Assembly: GCA_023974075.1 (NCBI GenBank)
Contig: CM043800.1
Span: 33,602,952-33,666,951 of the forward strand
Length of the DNA stretch: 64,000 nt
Direction: 5' to 3'
Origin: Chaenocephalus aceratus
Lineage: Eukaryota > Chordata > Actinopteri > Perciformes > Channichthyidae
In this document: piece by piece, positions 9,908 through 28,686 of the stretch
Layout of the letters: every line of letters starts with the position of its first letter
Position numbering within the stretch: position 1 is the first letter of the stretch
The notes under the pieces: generated by a model
Seen by the model: only the letters and a program-made list of their open reading frames with translations
What the model was told of the DNA's origin: nothing
The model's database searches: none
Position numbers and translations under genes: made by a program

Positions 9908-10291
9908 AGGTAGGGTAGGTAAGAATGGAGAAACCAGCTCGAGTGCGCTAGAATTTGAAAGTACACAACCGGAAAAAATATGCCTCTTCCTTCAGACTTT
10001 CTTACAGAGTCCCTCCTCCAACACACACGAACGCGCACATGACCAATGAGGGCACGAGATAAGTTTGTGCACGAGATGTAAGGCTGACAGGCAGGTAGGC
10101 CATCCAGTTATCTGCTGCGGGCCGGGGCAGATAATTGGAAGTGCCTTTTACAGCGCCACGGATTCCACAGATGAAATATTTGTATGCATTCATTGTCAAA
10201 GCATTTAATATATTCATTGCTATCGGGATGTTAAGAGCATTCCATGGAATATAACAAAAAGTGTTTCTGAAGTGAATTACCTACCCCACCT
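9908..10291 (-). mobile_element. TTAA-flanked MITE, 384 bp
   Basis: The left end AGGTAGGGTAGGTAA (9908-9922) is mirrored by the right end TTACCTACCCCACCT (10277-10291). TTAA precedes the left end (9904-9907); the right flank is TTCA, probably a mutated TTAA. The body matches, in reverse complement, the outer element at 47651-47867 and 56270-56346. TTAA targets are used by piggyBac and Kolobok transposons; which applies is not decidable here. Confidence 0.85.
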
Positions 10292-10635
10292 TTCAGGAAT
10301 ATGAAGGTCAGCCTTAAAAAACCCTCACATAAAATCCGCTATCTTCACTCTGGACAGCAGTACCAGCGTAGAGAGAGATGCGCGGCTCTTTGACAGATAT
10401 CATCCCTAGGCTTGGCCCCCAGCCTCTCCCTAAGCGGGGCGTTATTAATAATGCAATGCTTCTGCGTAAACCTGCCTGACAGATGTGCATTGATTGAGCC
10501 CGAGGTTCCCCTCTGCGCATTAACAGACGGCTGGTATTTTTAGGGATAGGTTGTACAACAGTAGTGCATTGTGTTTTTAGATACAAGTGACTCAGGCAAC
10601 ACAATAGAGCTAACAAGTCTGTCACTTCCCCCACT
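10292..10635. other. Unannotated DNA between two elements
   Basis: Nothing recognised. Confidence 0.4.
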
Positions 10636-10643
10636 GAGCTAGG

Positions 10644-11318
10644 CAGTGGCGGTTCTAGACCAATTTGACTGGGGGGGGGCCACTGGGGGGCCAGTTATTT
10701 TCTGAGGGGGGCACAATAAATGCAGGACGAAAAAGAGAACTAGACAGTATGAAGTAATTGCGCATAAGAAAACAATCCAGTTATTGGTATTTGTTTCAGT
10801 ACACTTATTTATTTCAGATATATCTTATAGTTATTACTGTTAGCTTCAGCTTAAGTTATAGTACAATTTTTGCACTAACACCATATCATATTTATATAAA
10901 AATAAAGGCAATGAACAGTTACATCTCTACTTTACATCTACAATTACACGGATACGATAGTTTAACTCACCTTCAATTATCGTGGTAGTCTCTCGAAATG
11001 TAGGTTTCAATCTTTCTTGGATGCAACCGCCTCTGATGATCCAAGATGAAAAGTGTTTTTTCGTGCGCTTCAGCCGGACTGTGAAAGTGAGTGCACCGCT
11101 CTAATGGGTCCTGAGTGCACCACTCTAATGGGTCCGACTAGAATGACGAATAACGTTAGTTTCGCCTATTCCGTCATTCAATAAATCGTGTAATAAATCA
11201 TACATCTTTCATTTTTTTCACTTTTTTCGGAACTTTTCATTTTTAGGGGGGCCACAAGGGGTCAGAGGTCAGTGTTAGGGGGAACTGGCCCCCCCTGCCC
11301 CCCCTAGAACCGCCCCTG
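10644..11318. mobile_element. Non-autonomous hAT element, 675 bp, perfect 8-bp target duplication
   Basis: The ends CAGTGGCGGTTCTAGACC and ...CTAGAACCGCCCCTG are inverted. The 8-bp flanks GAGCTAGG (10636-10643 and 11319-11326) are identical, which is the hAT hallmark. G-runs near the left end and C-runs near the right end extend the inverted repeat. Inside, a unit of about 23 bp (GTGCACC-CTCTAATGGGTCC) is tandemly doubled at 11091-11137. No transposase frame. Confidence 0.93.
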
Positions 11319-11326
11319 GAGCTAGG

Positions 11327-18248
<6,922 letters not shown>

Positions 18249-21200
18249 AACACGTTCTCACTCCCATCCCGTCACATATTGACGGACGGTCAGGGCCCCT
18301 CCCCGTCGCTATATTACGTACAGGGTACCCCTTTCCCGTCATTTTCTACGGGCAGGGCGTCCCATAGACCTTCATTGCGGACACAGCGGACCCCTTGCCC
18401 GTCAGGCTTCTACGGGCAGGGCGTCCCATGGACCTTCAAAATGCCTATTTTAAGGTTCATTTGGCCATTAAAATGCGTTTTGATCTCATTTTATGCGAGT
18501 AATGAGTTTTTATTTCTGATTATTTGTGCAGTACATGTACATGATGTTTAGTTTGCTAGTTATGACGAAGATTACTTCATGAATGTGTACACATTCATGG
18601 TTGCTAAGGTGGTTGCTATGGACGCTGCAACAGCTCCCAGACCACGTGATCAACAACAATGGCTGTCCTTCGTGTTATTCTCGGTGAAAATGCCTATTTT
18701 AAGGTTCATTTGGCCATTAAAATGCGTTTTGATGTCATTGTATGCGAGTAATGAGTTTTTATTTCTGATTATTTGTGCAGTACATGTACATGATGTTTAG
18801 TTTGCTAGTTATGACGAAGATTACCTTACGTCTGTGAGGAAAATACACGGTGCTCAGAGCCTCGTATTTTTAAAATCTTTTTTTCCTTCTAATTTATTAT
18901 TCTTTTCAAATAACACACTGTTATTTACTCACCAATAACACACAATTATCCTTGCTTTTATTTATTGGTTTAATTCCATAATCTCGGTCTTTTTTGGCGT
19001 TCGTCAGGAACTGAATTTAACAATAAAAATAACCGGAAACTGACGTGGGCATTTCGAGCGATTACCCAAGATTCTCAGCTACGCTGATTGGATGTTTTAG
19101 CCGCAATGCATGCTGGGGTTTGGTTGTTTATATTAGATGAAATCCGGAAAACATTTGAAAAGACTAAAATAATACTTAATTCCGAGTGTTCTTGCTTTTC
19201 TCTTTGAAAGTCATCACATAACGGCATTGTAATACACGGTTCGGCTGCATTAAATATTACAGATATGCCGTAGTTCTTTATTTAGAGCGCCCTGATGAGA
19301 AGACCTTTGGAAAAACTGAAGAAATGCCGCCGAAACTGAATACTTGACGTGGATCATAAATATATCAACAATTAAAAAACTTCTCAATTTCTCTTCACAC
19401 AATACGTCTCCTTGCAGTATCAACACTAATTCGGCTGACTTTTACATTTGATATAATTCATAGATAGGTTATATTTACACCATAACGGTGCACAGCTGAT
19501 ATATAGGACTTGTAGTTTTTAAAGATATTACTGATTTGAATTGGATTGAATTTTGAATGTAAGAATGTAAATACTGAGTCTGAAATAGTATAGCAATATG
19601 CTGTAAAATTATGTGAAAGCATGAATAAAACTACACATCTTCAGATGTTGTACATACAAGTGTCTGTGTGTACCTTGTGTGCCTAGTGGTTAAAGCACGT
19701 TATTGAATTATTGTTTTTATGTGTTATATTTGATTAAAAAAATATAAGGGTACATATACTTTCATAGGGGGAAAGTAGAAGGTCTGTGATAGAAATATAG
19801 AATATAAAAAATCAAGAAGATACTATAAGTGATCTCTTCAATAAAACAGTTTAGTGCAGGATGTACAAAGATATTAATAGGAGGAGGTGCAAAACAGAAA
19901 AACGAATTAACGTTTATTTAAACATTAAATAACAGATTACGGTCCTTCTTTTAAATAAGAAAAAAATGTTGGGGTATCTATCTACAGATAAATACAAAGT
20001 ACTTAACGTCTAATATATTGCTTTCCTGCAATGTTAACTATGTTGAAGCACTTATTTTAACTGATATTATACATATGGATTATACTCTTATGTATGTAGA
20101 TAGAATAAGAAATGTGCAGAATATGACAGTTTAATGGTGGAGGTACACACATATTGATAGATGTCTTGTAATGCACTGTTGAGGGACCTGTGACCCAAGT
20201 TTTTCATTCATTTCATAACTACACCGTAAGTTGTGTATGATATGTCAATACACCTTTAAAATCTTGAAATCTTGAAAGGGATGTGCAAAATAGCCATAAT
20301 ATATAGTCTTTAATTAACTATTAGTAGAGAATAACGAGTAATTAATATACTTTATTACTCGTTTCCATTAATGTCAATTGCAGATACATGTTTAGTCTTC
20401 TCAAGCACCAACTATCAAATATCTCTCCTGATTGTTGACACTTGACAATCACCTTCCCTGAATTTTACTCAGGTGTAACTAAAGTCTGATTTAAGGGTTG
20501 TTTATATTTCACATCATTAATCAGAATCTGCAAAGTAACTCAAATAAGTGTAGTGGATTAAAAATACCAGGTTACCCTCTGAATTGTAGTGGAGTAGAAT
20601 TACAAAGTATCAATGAGTGGTCATGTGGGTATATTAATGCTATATATTGATGCTGCGCATTATGGACAGCGATTTTCACCCATTTATTAATTATATGTTT
20701 TACATTTGATAACACCAATGTGTTTAATACTGGCAACTTCTAATTGTGGGAAAAACGAAAACGTTCAGTAGAGACGTCCCATAGAACATTTTGCGAAACA
20801 CAATAGTGTAGTGTGTAGTTCTGGGGGTGCGTTCGATTCCAGTTTTGGATAGTCTGGCGTGGTTTCGTTCCATTTCAAACAGCTGTTTGACGCTGTAACC
20901 TTGGCGCACTGCCACTCCAACATCCAATCCCAGACCTTGAAGAGTAATCACGGGGACTGTAGTCCTAAACGATAGCTGGGGATTCTGGGTAGTGTAGTGT
21001 CTTCGGCCGTCCTAAACTCAAACATTTTGACAATCGCATTGATGCTCGAAATGTCCCTTATAGGCCTACGTCTGTTTCCGGTTATTTTTATTTTGAAATT
21101 CAGTTCCTGACGAACACCAAAAATAACAGTGTGTTATTTTGAAAAGAATAATAAATTAGAAGGAAAAAAAGATTTTAAAATACAAGGCTCTGAGCCCCGT

Positions 21201-21799
21201 GTATTTTCCTCACAGACGTAAGGTAATCTTCGTCATAACTAGCAAACTAAACATCATGTACATGTACTGCACAAATAATCAGAAATAAAAACTCATTACT
21301 CGCATACAATGACATCAAAACGCATTTTAATGGCCAAATGAACCTTAAAATAGGCATTTTCACCGAGAATAACACGAAGGACAGCCATTGTTGTTGATCA
21401 CGTGGTCTGGGAGCTGTTGCAGCGTCCATAGCAACCACCTTAGCAACCATGAATGTGTACACATTCATGAAGTAATCTTCGTCATAACTAGCAAACTAAA
21501 CATCATTTACATGTACTGCACAAATAATCAGAAATAAAAACTCATTACTCGCATAAAATGAGATCAAAACGCATTTTAATGGCCAAATGAACCTTAAAAT
21601 AGGCATTATGAAGGTCCATGGGACGCCCTGCCCGTAGAAGCCTGACGGGCAAGGGGGTCCGCTGTGTCCGCAATGAAGGTCTATGGGACGCCCTGCCCGT
21701 AGAAAATGATGGGAAAGGGGTACCCTGTACGTAATATAGCGACGGGGAGGGGCCCTGACCGTCCGTCAATATGTGACGGGATGAGAGTGAGAACGTGTT

Positions 21800-21800
<1 letters not shown>
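18249..21800. mobile_element. Copy B: 3.55-kb foldback element with inverted arms of about 0.75-0.8 kb
   Basis: The left terminus AACACGTTCTCACTCCCATC and right terminus ...GTGAGAACGTGTTG are inverted. The arms run about 18249-19060 and 21043-21800 and are near-identical over most of their length. The frames 18579-18800 (+) and 21247-21468 (-) give the same 73 residues. An insertion of about 75 bp at 18927-19000 is present only in the left arm. The interior shares modules with copies A and C. No transposase is visible; the 75-codon minus frame at 20724-20951 is unrecognised. Termini match the 133-bp element at 2912. Long inverted arms recall foldback or Mutator-type elements, but the superfamily is not established. 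Confidence 0.85.
18438..18824. repeat. Direct duplication inside the left foldback arm
   Basis: A segment of about 136 bp (beginning AAAATGCCTATTTTAAGG) occurs at 18438-18573 and 18688-18824. The same pair is present inverted in the right arm (21221-21605), making four copies in the element. Confidence 0.9.
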
Positions 21801-21839
<39 letters not shown>

Positions 21840-21860
21840 TGTGTGTGTGTGTGTGGTGTG
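21801..21860. repeat. (TG)n microsatellite, interrupted
   Basis: TG units with GG interruptions directly after the right end of the foldback. Probably the other half of the TG tract at 18101-18248, split by the insertion. Confidence 0.93.
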
Positions 21861-22974
21861 TCAGTGCATCAGTGTGTGTGTGAGTGTATACACGCAGCAG
21901 AGGCTGTATGGGAGGGAGGGGGCAACATGCTGACCGGCACTTTCCTTGCTGTCAGGACCAATCAGTGTCTGGCAAGTTAATGGAGAACACAAAACCTATT
22001 TAAAAGCTACATTTACCACTTGGCTGATTCCATTACATTGTGTAATTTCCAGGTGGTCACATTTCCCCTGCACACGTCTGTCTTAATGCTCGCCCAAGCA
22101 CCCTCTGATTAGTCAGCCTCGGCTAGCTCCCCCAAATCCACTCTAGCAGAGCACCCCATCCGTTTACCTCCTCCTGGAAGGGAAAAACTCCTTACTGCAC
22201 ATTGTGTTCAGCAAGTTACCAAATATAACTTGACACTGGTTTTGGCTAGGAAATATTAAATAGGCACAAGCGTTTTCCGTACATTGTAGTGTCTATACAG
22301 TATGTACTTTATCCTCAGTCTGCAGAAGCTACTGTATAAAAATGGAGACATATCAATTCATACAATTTACACCTTAACATTTAAATCCTGTTGGGTTTAA
22401 CCTTGTCTATTGAATCAAATGATGGGCTCTCATGGGCAGTTGCCAGTTATAGGAACAAATAATGTTATCCACTGAAGCTGATCTCGAAATATTTCACGTC
22501 TTTTAACGTGATTAATTTGCTTTCAAAGGACAAAGTGGCTCTTTTGTTCAAAAATGGGCTGAAAGCCCGGGTGACCTGCTGTTCTGGCTTCACCTGTGAA
22601 TGTTCTACCCACAATTTTACGGAAATCATTTGAGCTGGAGAAAAAAACAGTGAGGGAAAATGATAGCCTTTATTATGTTACTCTGGCCACAGGCTTCTTA
22701 TGAGTGCTGTGATATGGACATGCATAGAATGATTAACAAAGCACATTTTGACATCTGACAAGTAATGGTTTCTCCTCCTTTAATTATGTATTAATCCCTG
22801 ATCCATTGTACATGAGGGATCTGAGCTTTACACTTTAATGTGTGCAGTAGTTTTAACTTGTTCCTCAATCATTCAGTATTACTGTATATAGGACTTTGAA
22901 TAATTTAAATCGGATTGCAATTTGTATCAAGATTCAGTCAAAGTCCCCCTCCTGTAATGTATGTCAAAGGTTGG
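21861..22974. other. Unannotated DNA
   Basis: No recognised feature. Confidence 0.4.
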
Positions 22975-24300
22975 TTGGTAGATTAGAGTTTTGATAGGTA
23001 TAGGGGAACTGCACTAAGCTGGTTCAGGTCTTATCTATCAAAATGGTCTCAGTTTGTATCTGTCAACGATGACTCCTCATTACAAACTACAGTCAGTCAT
23101 GGAAGTACCGCAAGGGTCTGTACTTGACCCATCCTGTTCATCTTATATATGCTACCATTGGGCAATATCATAAGGAATAACTCCATACATTTTCATTGTT
23201 ATGCAGATGATACACAATTGTATCTATCATTTAAACCAGATGTACAATTTCCATTAGTTTAACTGCAAGAATGCCTCACAGAATAAAGACATGGATGACC
23301 AGCAACTTTCTTTTATTAAACTCCGACAAAACAGAAGACATTATACTAGGCCCCAGCACCTTCAGAACGAACTGTCCAACAACATAATTTCTTCGAATTG
23401 TATTACCATGACCTCCAGCACCACGGTAAAAAATCTTGGTGTTATCTTTGACGACGATTTTTCTTTTAAATCCCATATAAAGCAAATTTCAATGACTGCC
23501 TACTTCCATCTACGGAATATTGCAAAATTCAGGCACATCCTAAATCACAACAATGCAGAAACACTAATCCATGCTTTTATCACCTCCAGGCTGGATTATT
23601 GCAATTCCCTTTTATCAGGCTGTCCAAACTCATCATTAAAGACCCTTCAATTCATACAAAATGCTGCAGCACGGGTTTTAACAGGAACAAAGAAGATGGA
23701 CCACATCACTCCTGTTTTAGCAGCATTGCACTGGCTATCAGTTAAGTCCAGGATTGATTTTAAAATACTTTTACTCACAGACAAAGCACTAAATGGTCAG
23801 GATCATCCTACCTACAGGATCTTTTAATCTCCTATTGCCCCTCTAGGGCATTAAGATCCCAGAGTGCAGGTCCGTTGGTGGTTCCCAGAGTCCACAAAAA
23901 AAGGTCAGGTGCTAGAGCTTTCGGCTACCAAGCCCCGCTTCCCTGGAATCAACTTCCAGTGACGATATGAGGCAGACAGTGTCCACACATTTAAGAGTAG
24001 GTTAAAGACTTTCCTTTGTAGTACAGTGTACAGTTAAGATTTTGTTAAGGTTTTAAATCCCCTTCTATACATCCTCATGGACCCTTCGTTTTATGGAATT
24101 TTATTTATTGTACTCTAACTGTATTTGTGTCATTGTGTTATGTTCCTTTTTAAATTGGTATTTTCACATTGATCTTGTAAGATACGTTTGTTGTTTTTAC
24201 ATTGTTTTTACATTGCCAATTGTGTTTGTGTCTTGTGCTGCCCTCTGAGACAAATAGGATTTGTGATTTTGGGCTATATAAATAAACTTGAATTGAATTA
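22975..24300 (+). mobile_element. 5'-truncated L2-type LINE
   Basis: Carries the last part of the reverse-transcriptase ORF (below), a 3' UTR, and a tail reading GGGCTATATAAATAAACTTG followed by AATTGAATT. This tail is typical of fish L2 elements. The left end is simply where similarity begins; the rest of ORF2 and all of ORF1 are missing. Confidence 0.85.
22990..23827 (+). pseudogene. L2-type LINE ORF2, C-terminal part of reverse transcriptase, broken
   Basis: The catalytic YADD box is encoded at 23200-23211, with stops and frame changes around it (stop near 23257). From 23291 a 178-residue open frame continues. It carries the C-terminal RT signature of L2/CR1-clade LINEs: VKNLGVIFDDDFSF, then RNIAKFR, SRLDYCNSLLSG, QNAAARVLTGT and HITPVLAALHWLSV. 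The frame ends at 23827 with a stop just before the usual end of the family. Upstream endonuclease and most palm motifs are absent. This is a dead copy. In intact elements the protein nicks target DNA and reverse-transcribes its own RNA. Confidence 0.88.
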
Positions 24301-26097
24301 ATAAGAAGCCTCTCAGCGAACTAACCACAAAATCAGCATTGAATTCCCAAAGGTAGTAAAGCAGACAGGAGATGGCCTCCAGTACTTTATCAAACATGTC
24401 GCTGATGTTTTATCAGGGTGAGGATTGAATTGTGGTCATCCACAGACCGGAGAAATCAATGTTGGTTGAAGATGCGATCGAGAGCTTCATTTGATTTGTG
24501 ACCTGAGATCTAGCTGTTCTACGGGGCTCGAGGGCCACATGGGATCTGCCACCAGCGTACGTCTGCCCCAGAGAGACATGCCTTCAAGAATTAGCAACCT
24601 ATTGATTCATCGCTTCTTTTCCTTTTTTTTTATATCCGTCCAAAGATAGTGGTCCAAGTAAGCATGTTATTTTCTCCATCACTCTGGAGTTCATAGTCAA
24701 TGGAGTGTGAGCACTTCCTTTCTCATAAAGGTCACTAGCCTTTTACAGTGTGCTATGTGTGGGCCACTCTCTTTTATGTGACATCTCACTAGCCTGTCGT
24801 TTTATGCGCTCAAGGTGAGGTCGATGCTGCCGCACGCATTTTATTTTTCCCTGTTTGCATCAGAATGTGAGCTCTGAAAATTGGGTTGTTAGAAATGCAA
24901 AACCTTGTCATCCTAAGGGTCCTTTCACTCTGTTTAATTATATACAATACCCTGAAGTTATGAGATCTATCAAACTGCCAATACTTACAAGTGGGGAAAT
25001 AAGGACACACTTGATTTCAGGATTGGTGATCATTGCTATTGAACTAACATGGCCCTCAGTGTGGCACAGCAGTCATAACAGATCAACACAACTTACTGAA
25101 GGGATGCAGGCAGATAATGAGATATAGGCTTAAGTTGATTAAGGGCTTTGACGATCTTTAATTGTATCGTATGGTACCTGTCGTTAATTCTGCTAGTTTG
25201 AATTAGTAAAACAGAAAATACCAAACACATTAATATTGTCAGTTATATTTGTATTCCTCCATATCGTTAATGCTATTCACAAATGCACAGCACATAATTT
25301 ATGCTAATGCTTCAATTCTATAACAATCCTCACCAGCTAATAAAAAAGAAAATAGATGTGAAACACCAGAGGGTGTCTACTTATTTTTAGTGCAGCTGAT
25401 ATCCAGCCCACGGCCAATTACAAGTCAACAAGGTTGATTTGCGGGTTGTGTCCTCCTACTCAAGTCACTGCTGAGTTGCCCACTGTCGGAAGAGTATATT
25501 AAAAGGACCCAAAGGGCCACTAATGATCTTCCCTCCATCAATGTGCAGCTTGCCAGGAAATGTCCCATGCTTTAATTAATGATTCAGAGACTAACAATCA
25601 ATTCACGCGTATGTTATAGGATTTAAATCTGCTTCCTGAAAATGTACCCATTTAGTAGGCGGACGTGGTAATTGTTAACATTACTGACAGTTAAACGTGT
25701 TGTTTAAAAAAGATAGAGGAAAAATAACACAAGGCAGGCTGTCCATCTTTCCAAGGGTCAAATGGAGTGTGTGGAAAGGCTAACATTCGTCATGTGAGCT
25801 GTGAGCTATTTTCTGTCCGCTGACTGACTGGAGGCGATCCTTCAGGAATTCATCATTTATCAAACCGGAAGATATCCCCTCCGGCAGCACGGGAGCCGAT
25901 GAAGTCTGACACCTCCGGGTCTGCCTGGAGAGAAAAGGCCAATCGCATTGCATTAGCTCAGAGAATAACTACAGGATTACAACCACTTCATTAAACTGGA
26001 TTTACAGATAATTCCAAATGAATAGTGAGGAGAAGTTTCCCTCAACTCCTCCCTTAACATTATTTTTCCTTTTTGTTCTCATAAATTAAAACACTAG
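24301..26097. other. Unannotated DNA
   Basis: No element ends or exons recognised. 25420-25640 is dense in TTTAATTAATGATT-type motifs (see findings). Confidence 0.4.
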
Positions 26098-26200
26098 TAA
26101 AAAGTCAAAGTCAACTTTAATGTCAATCTTATTCAGACAAAGAGATCGAAATGACGTTTCCAACAATCCCGAATGTAAAATTATACAGTATACAGATATG
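26098..26200 (-). repeat. LINE-like tail fragment
   Basis: AAAAGTCAAAGTCAACTTTA and the following AAGAGATCGAAATGACGTTTCC stretch resemble, in reverse, the 3' ends of a common fish retroposon. Identification is from memory; boundaries are approximate. Confidence 0.4.
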
Positions 26201-26984
26201 TATAAAATACGTATATCCTATATACACACAATCAACACACATTTACACATATGCACACATTAAGATAAAAAAAACACAACAATCAATATATACAAAATAA
26301 CAGTCACTTTAATATCTAGTAGTAGCACTAGTCCCTCAAAGTACTACACTACAGGTTCGGTGATAAATATTGTTATACCAATAAAACCATTCATAAATCT
26401 TTGAATAGGATTTTCTATCTATGTATGTTGTCAACATATGTTACATGTTTTACTACAGAAGATAGTACAGTAGTATGACCTTTCTCGTCAAAAGGGAAAA
26501 GGGGCGTACTGTCTCGTGTTTAATTTTTTAAAAGGGTTGTTTCATTGTTCAAATAATATACCTTACATTAGTTTCTTACTGCTTTCATATTCTAGGATAA
26601 CTAATGCTAGACTCAGATGCTCAGACGAACATAATTTAATATCTATTTCCTTTCAAAACTAGCCTTTGTGGCCTCATGATGTGTCTATTAGAATAATTGA
26701 ATCACCGCATATTACAGCAAAGTAGGAAAAGGTCCAATCAACAACAGGGTATTAGTTATTGAATACAATAAGCACAGGGCATTGAACTAACATGGCTAAG
26801 TGTTATCTCAGTCATTACAGATCATCACAATAACTGAATGGACTGCTTTTATAAAACTATTTTCCAGTCTTTGCGACCACTCAAAGCCCTTTTACAACAC
26901 AACTCAGCATTCACAAATTCACAAAACACTTTCATATACTGAAGGAAGAGGCTTCAACAAGGTGATACCTACTTATCAGGAAGG
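26201..26984. other. Unannotated AT-rich DNA
   Basis: No recognised feature. Confidence 0.4.
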
Positions 26985-27430
26985 ATTAAAGAGACTATAT
27001 TGTGCTTTTGGGAGTTTTCCCTTTCCTGCGGCGGTGTGTTAGAGTTTTTATGCATGTAAATGGTTTGCAAAGGTTAAAATCCCAAAGTTTCCTGCAGAGG
27101 GAGTTTCTCTCCCACACACTCCCCCCTGCCTAAAACTGCCTTGGGCTGTCTCGATTGGACGCCCTAGTTTACTTCTGTCAAAGAGTTACATCACTATGTA
27201 ACACTCGTTCTTCTATTGGCTAGCACTCCAACACATTGTATGTGATAGGCTAAGGGTGGGACATCTCTACAGTAAGCTGTTGACACATTTCAACAGAGCC
27301 GGCCAGCTAACCAATCAGAGCAGACTGGGCTCTGGTTTTAGACAGAGGGTGAAAGAGGTGCTGGACACTTTGACATGTGACCGCAGGGGCATGGAATTAA
27401 ACATTAAACAGTTGGTAAAGTAAAAAATGT
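26985..27430 (+). mobile_element. MITE-like repeat, family shared with 60060-60260
   Basis: Begins around GATTAAAGAGACTATATTG and contains CAACAGAGCCGGCCAGCTAA followed by CCAATCAGAGCAGACTGGG. The stretch 27225-27350 matches the reverse complement of 60133-60255. I recall this family as abundant in spiny-rayed fish. A right terminus is not visible. Confidence 0.6.
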
Positions 27431-27527
27431 TATGTTATTTCATTGTACTGTGCATGGTGTAGTTTATTCTGCTAGATTGAATTGAAATTATTGGAAAAAT
27501 TACCAAATCAACAGTATCAGTTATAGT

Positions 27528-27766
27528 CAGAGGCGGACTGGGACAACAAATCAGCCCGGGATTCTCGACTGGCCCACTTCGGTACCGCTAGTAAATACCG
27601 CTAGTAATACCGCTAGTAATACCGCTAGTAAATACCGCTAGTAAATACCGCTAGTACATTTGTAAATTGTTAACTGGCCCGACCGGCTCACATCGTCCGA
27701 CCGGCCCACTTCAGTACCGGCCCATCGTGATTCGTCCCGAACGTCCCGATGGCCAGTCCGCCACTG
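27528..27766. mobile_element. Short hAT-type MITE with a split target duplication
   Basis: The ends CAGAGGCGGACTGG and CCAGTCCGCCACTG are inverted. The left flank is GTTATAGT (27520-27527). The right flank is GTTA (27767-27770), interrupted by the next element and resumed as TAGT at 28683-28686. Removing that element restores GTTATAGT. Confidence 0.85.
27582..27656. repeat. Tandem 13-14 bp repeat, 6 copies
   Basis: Unit TACCGCTAGTAA or TACCGCTAGTAAA inside the hAT MITE. No spacers, so not CRISPR. Confidence 0.92.
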
Positions 27767-27770
27767 GTTA

Positions 27771-28679
27771 AGCCCCTGTCACACTGTCCCGAAATTGACA
27801 CCCGATGGACACACGAATATGGAATTGTGAATTTCGCACGAAGATGGCCCCGAACCACACACGAAGGCAACATTTACATTACATTTAAGACATACAACTG
27901 CAATGAAAGTACCAAAAACAATTACGTTACAGTACTATGATACTGTACTGATATCTTCAGACTTTGTTCTTTACTTTATCCGTCTTTATATGTAGAAAAT
28001 ATTACGTTTTCTCCGTAATGTTGTTTCCATAGCAACAACAACTTCCTGTCAACTCTCCTTCAAAATAATATATTATATCCTTTTTAGTTTCACAGAACAC
28101 AAATTGGGTTATTTACATAATATGTTTACATGATTTTGTTGTGCAATAAAACAACCCGATGGACACACGATAAAGGAAATGTTCAAATTCGGCTGTGATC
28201 GTAGCAACATCGGGCCATTCGTGAGGGCATCTTAAGCCATTCGTATGACCGCTGGTGGAGTTTCTCAGGCTCCGGCAGCAACTTCGTGAGCGGTGGCAAA
28301 ATCTTTGGCATGCCAAAAAATTGCCGAAGGACCTTGCGAAGATTCATTTTCGTGTTGAATTTGTGTGTCAATTTTGCCCTTCGTAAGGCCATCGTGAGGG
28401 CATCTTGTTATCATCGGTGCCATCGGGCATTCGCCCCGATCAGAGTGAGGGTGAATGCACCGATGATAACACGAAGATGACAAGATGCCCTCACGAGTGC
28501 CTTACGAAGTTGCCGCTCACGAAGTTGCTGCCGGAGCCTGAGAAACTCCACCGGCGGTCATACGATGGCTTAGATGCCCTCATGAATGGCCCGATGTTGC
28601 TACGATCACAGCCGAATTTGAACATTTCCTTTATCGTGTGTCCATCGGGTGTCAATTTCGCGACAGTGTGACAGGGGCT
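27771..28679. mobile_element. TIR/foldback element inserted in the hAT target duplication
   Basis: The left end AGCCCCTGTCACACTGTC is mirrored at 28662-28679, and inverted similarity continues inward (CACCCGATGGACACACGA). The flanking triplets are TTA (27768-27770) and TTC (28680-28682), consistent with a 3-bp TTA target duplication with one later change, as in PIF/Harbinger-type elements. The CCGATGGACACACGA motif recurs as a direct copy at about 28157. No coding frame is convincing. Confidence 0.8.
28153..28660. repeat. Large palindrome of about 500 bp inside the TIR element
   Basis: 28157-28290 (beginning CCGATGGACACACGATAAAG) reappears reversed at 28530-28655, and the inner parts around 28385-28430 and 28445-28505 also pair. 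The centre is near 28435. RNA or single-stranded DNA here would fold into one long hairpin. Confidence 0.75.
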
Positions 28680-28686
28680 TTCTAGT

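Noticed and set aside
20826..20840. GTTCGATTCC as a tRNA/SINE B box
   Set aside because: No A box at the right distance and no cloverleaf could be drawn; the sequence belongs to the foldback family.
27582..27656. Regular repeats resembling a CRISPR array
   Set aside because: Units of 13-14 bp with no spacers, inside a hAT MITE in eukaryotic DNA.
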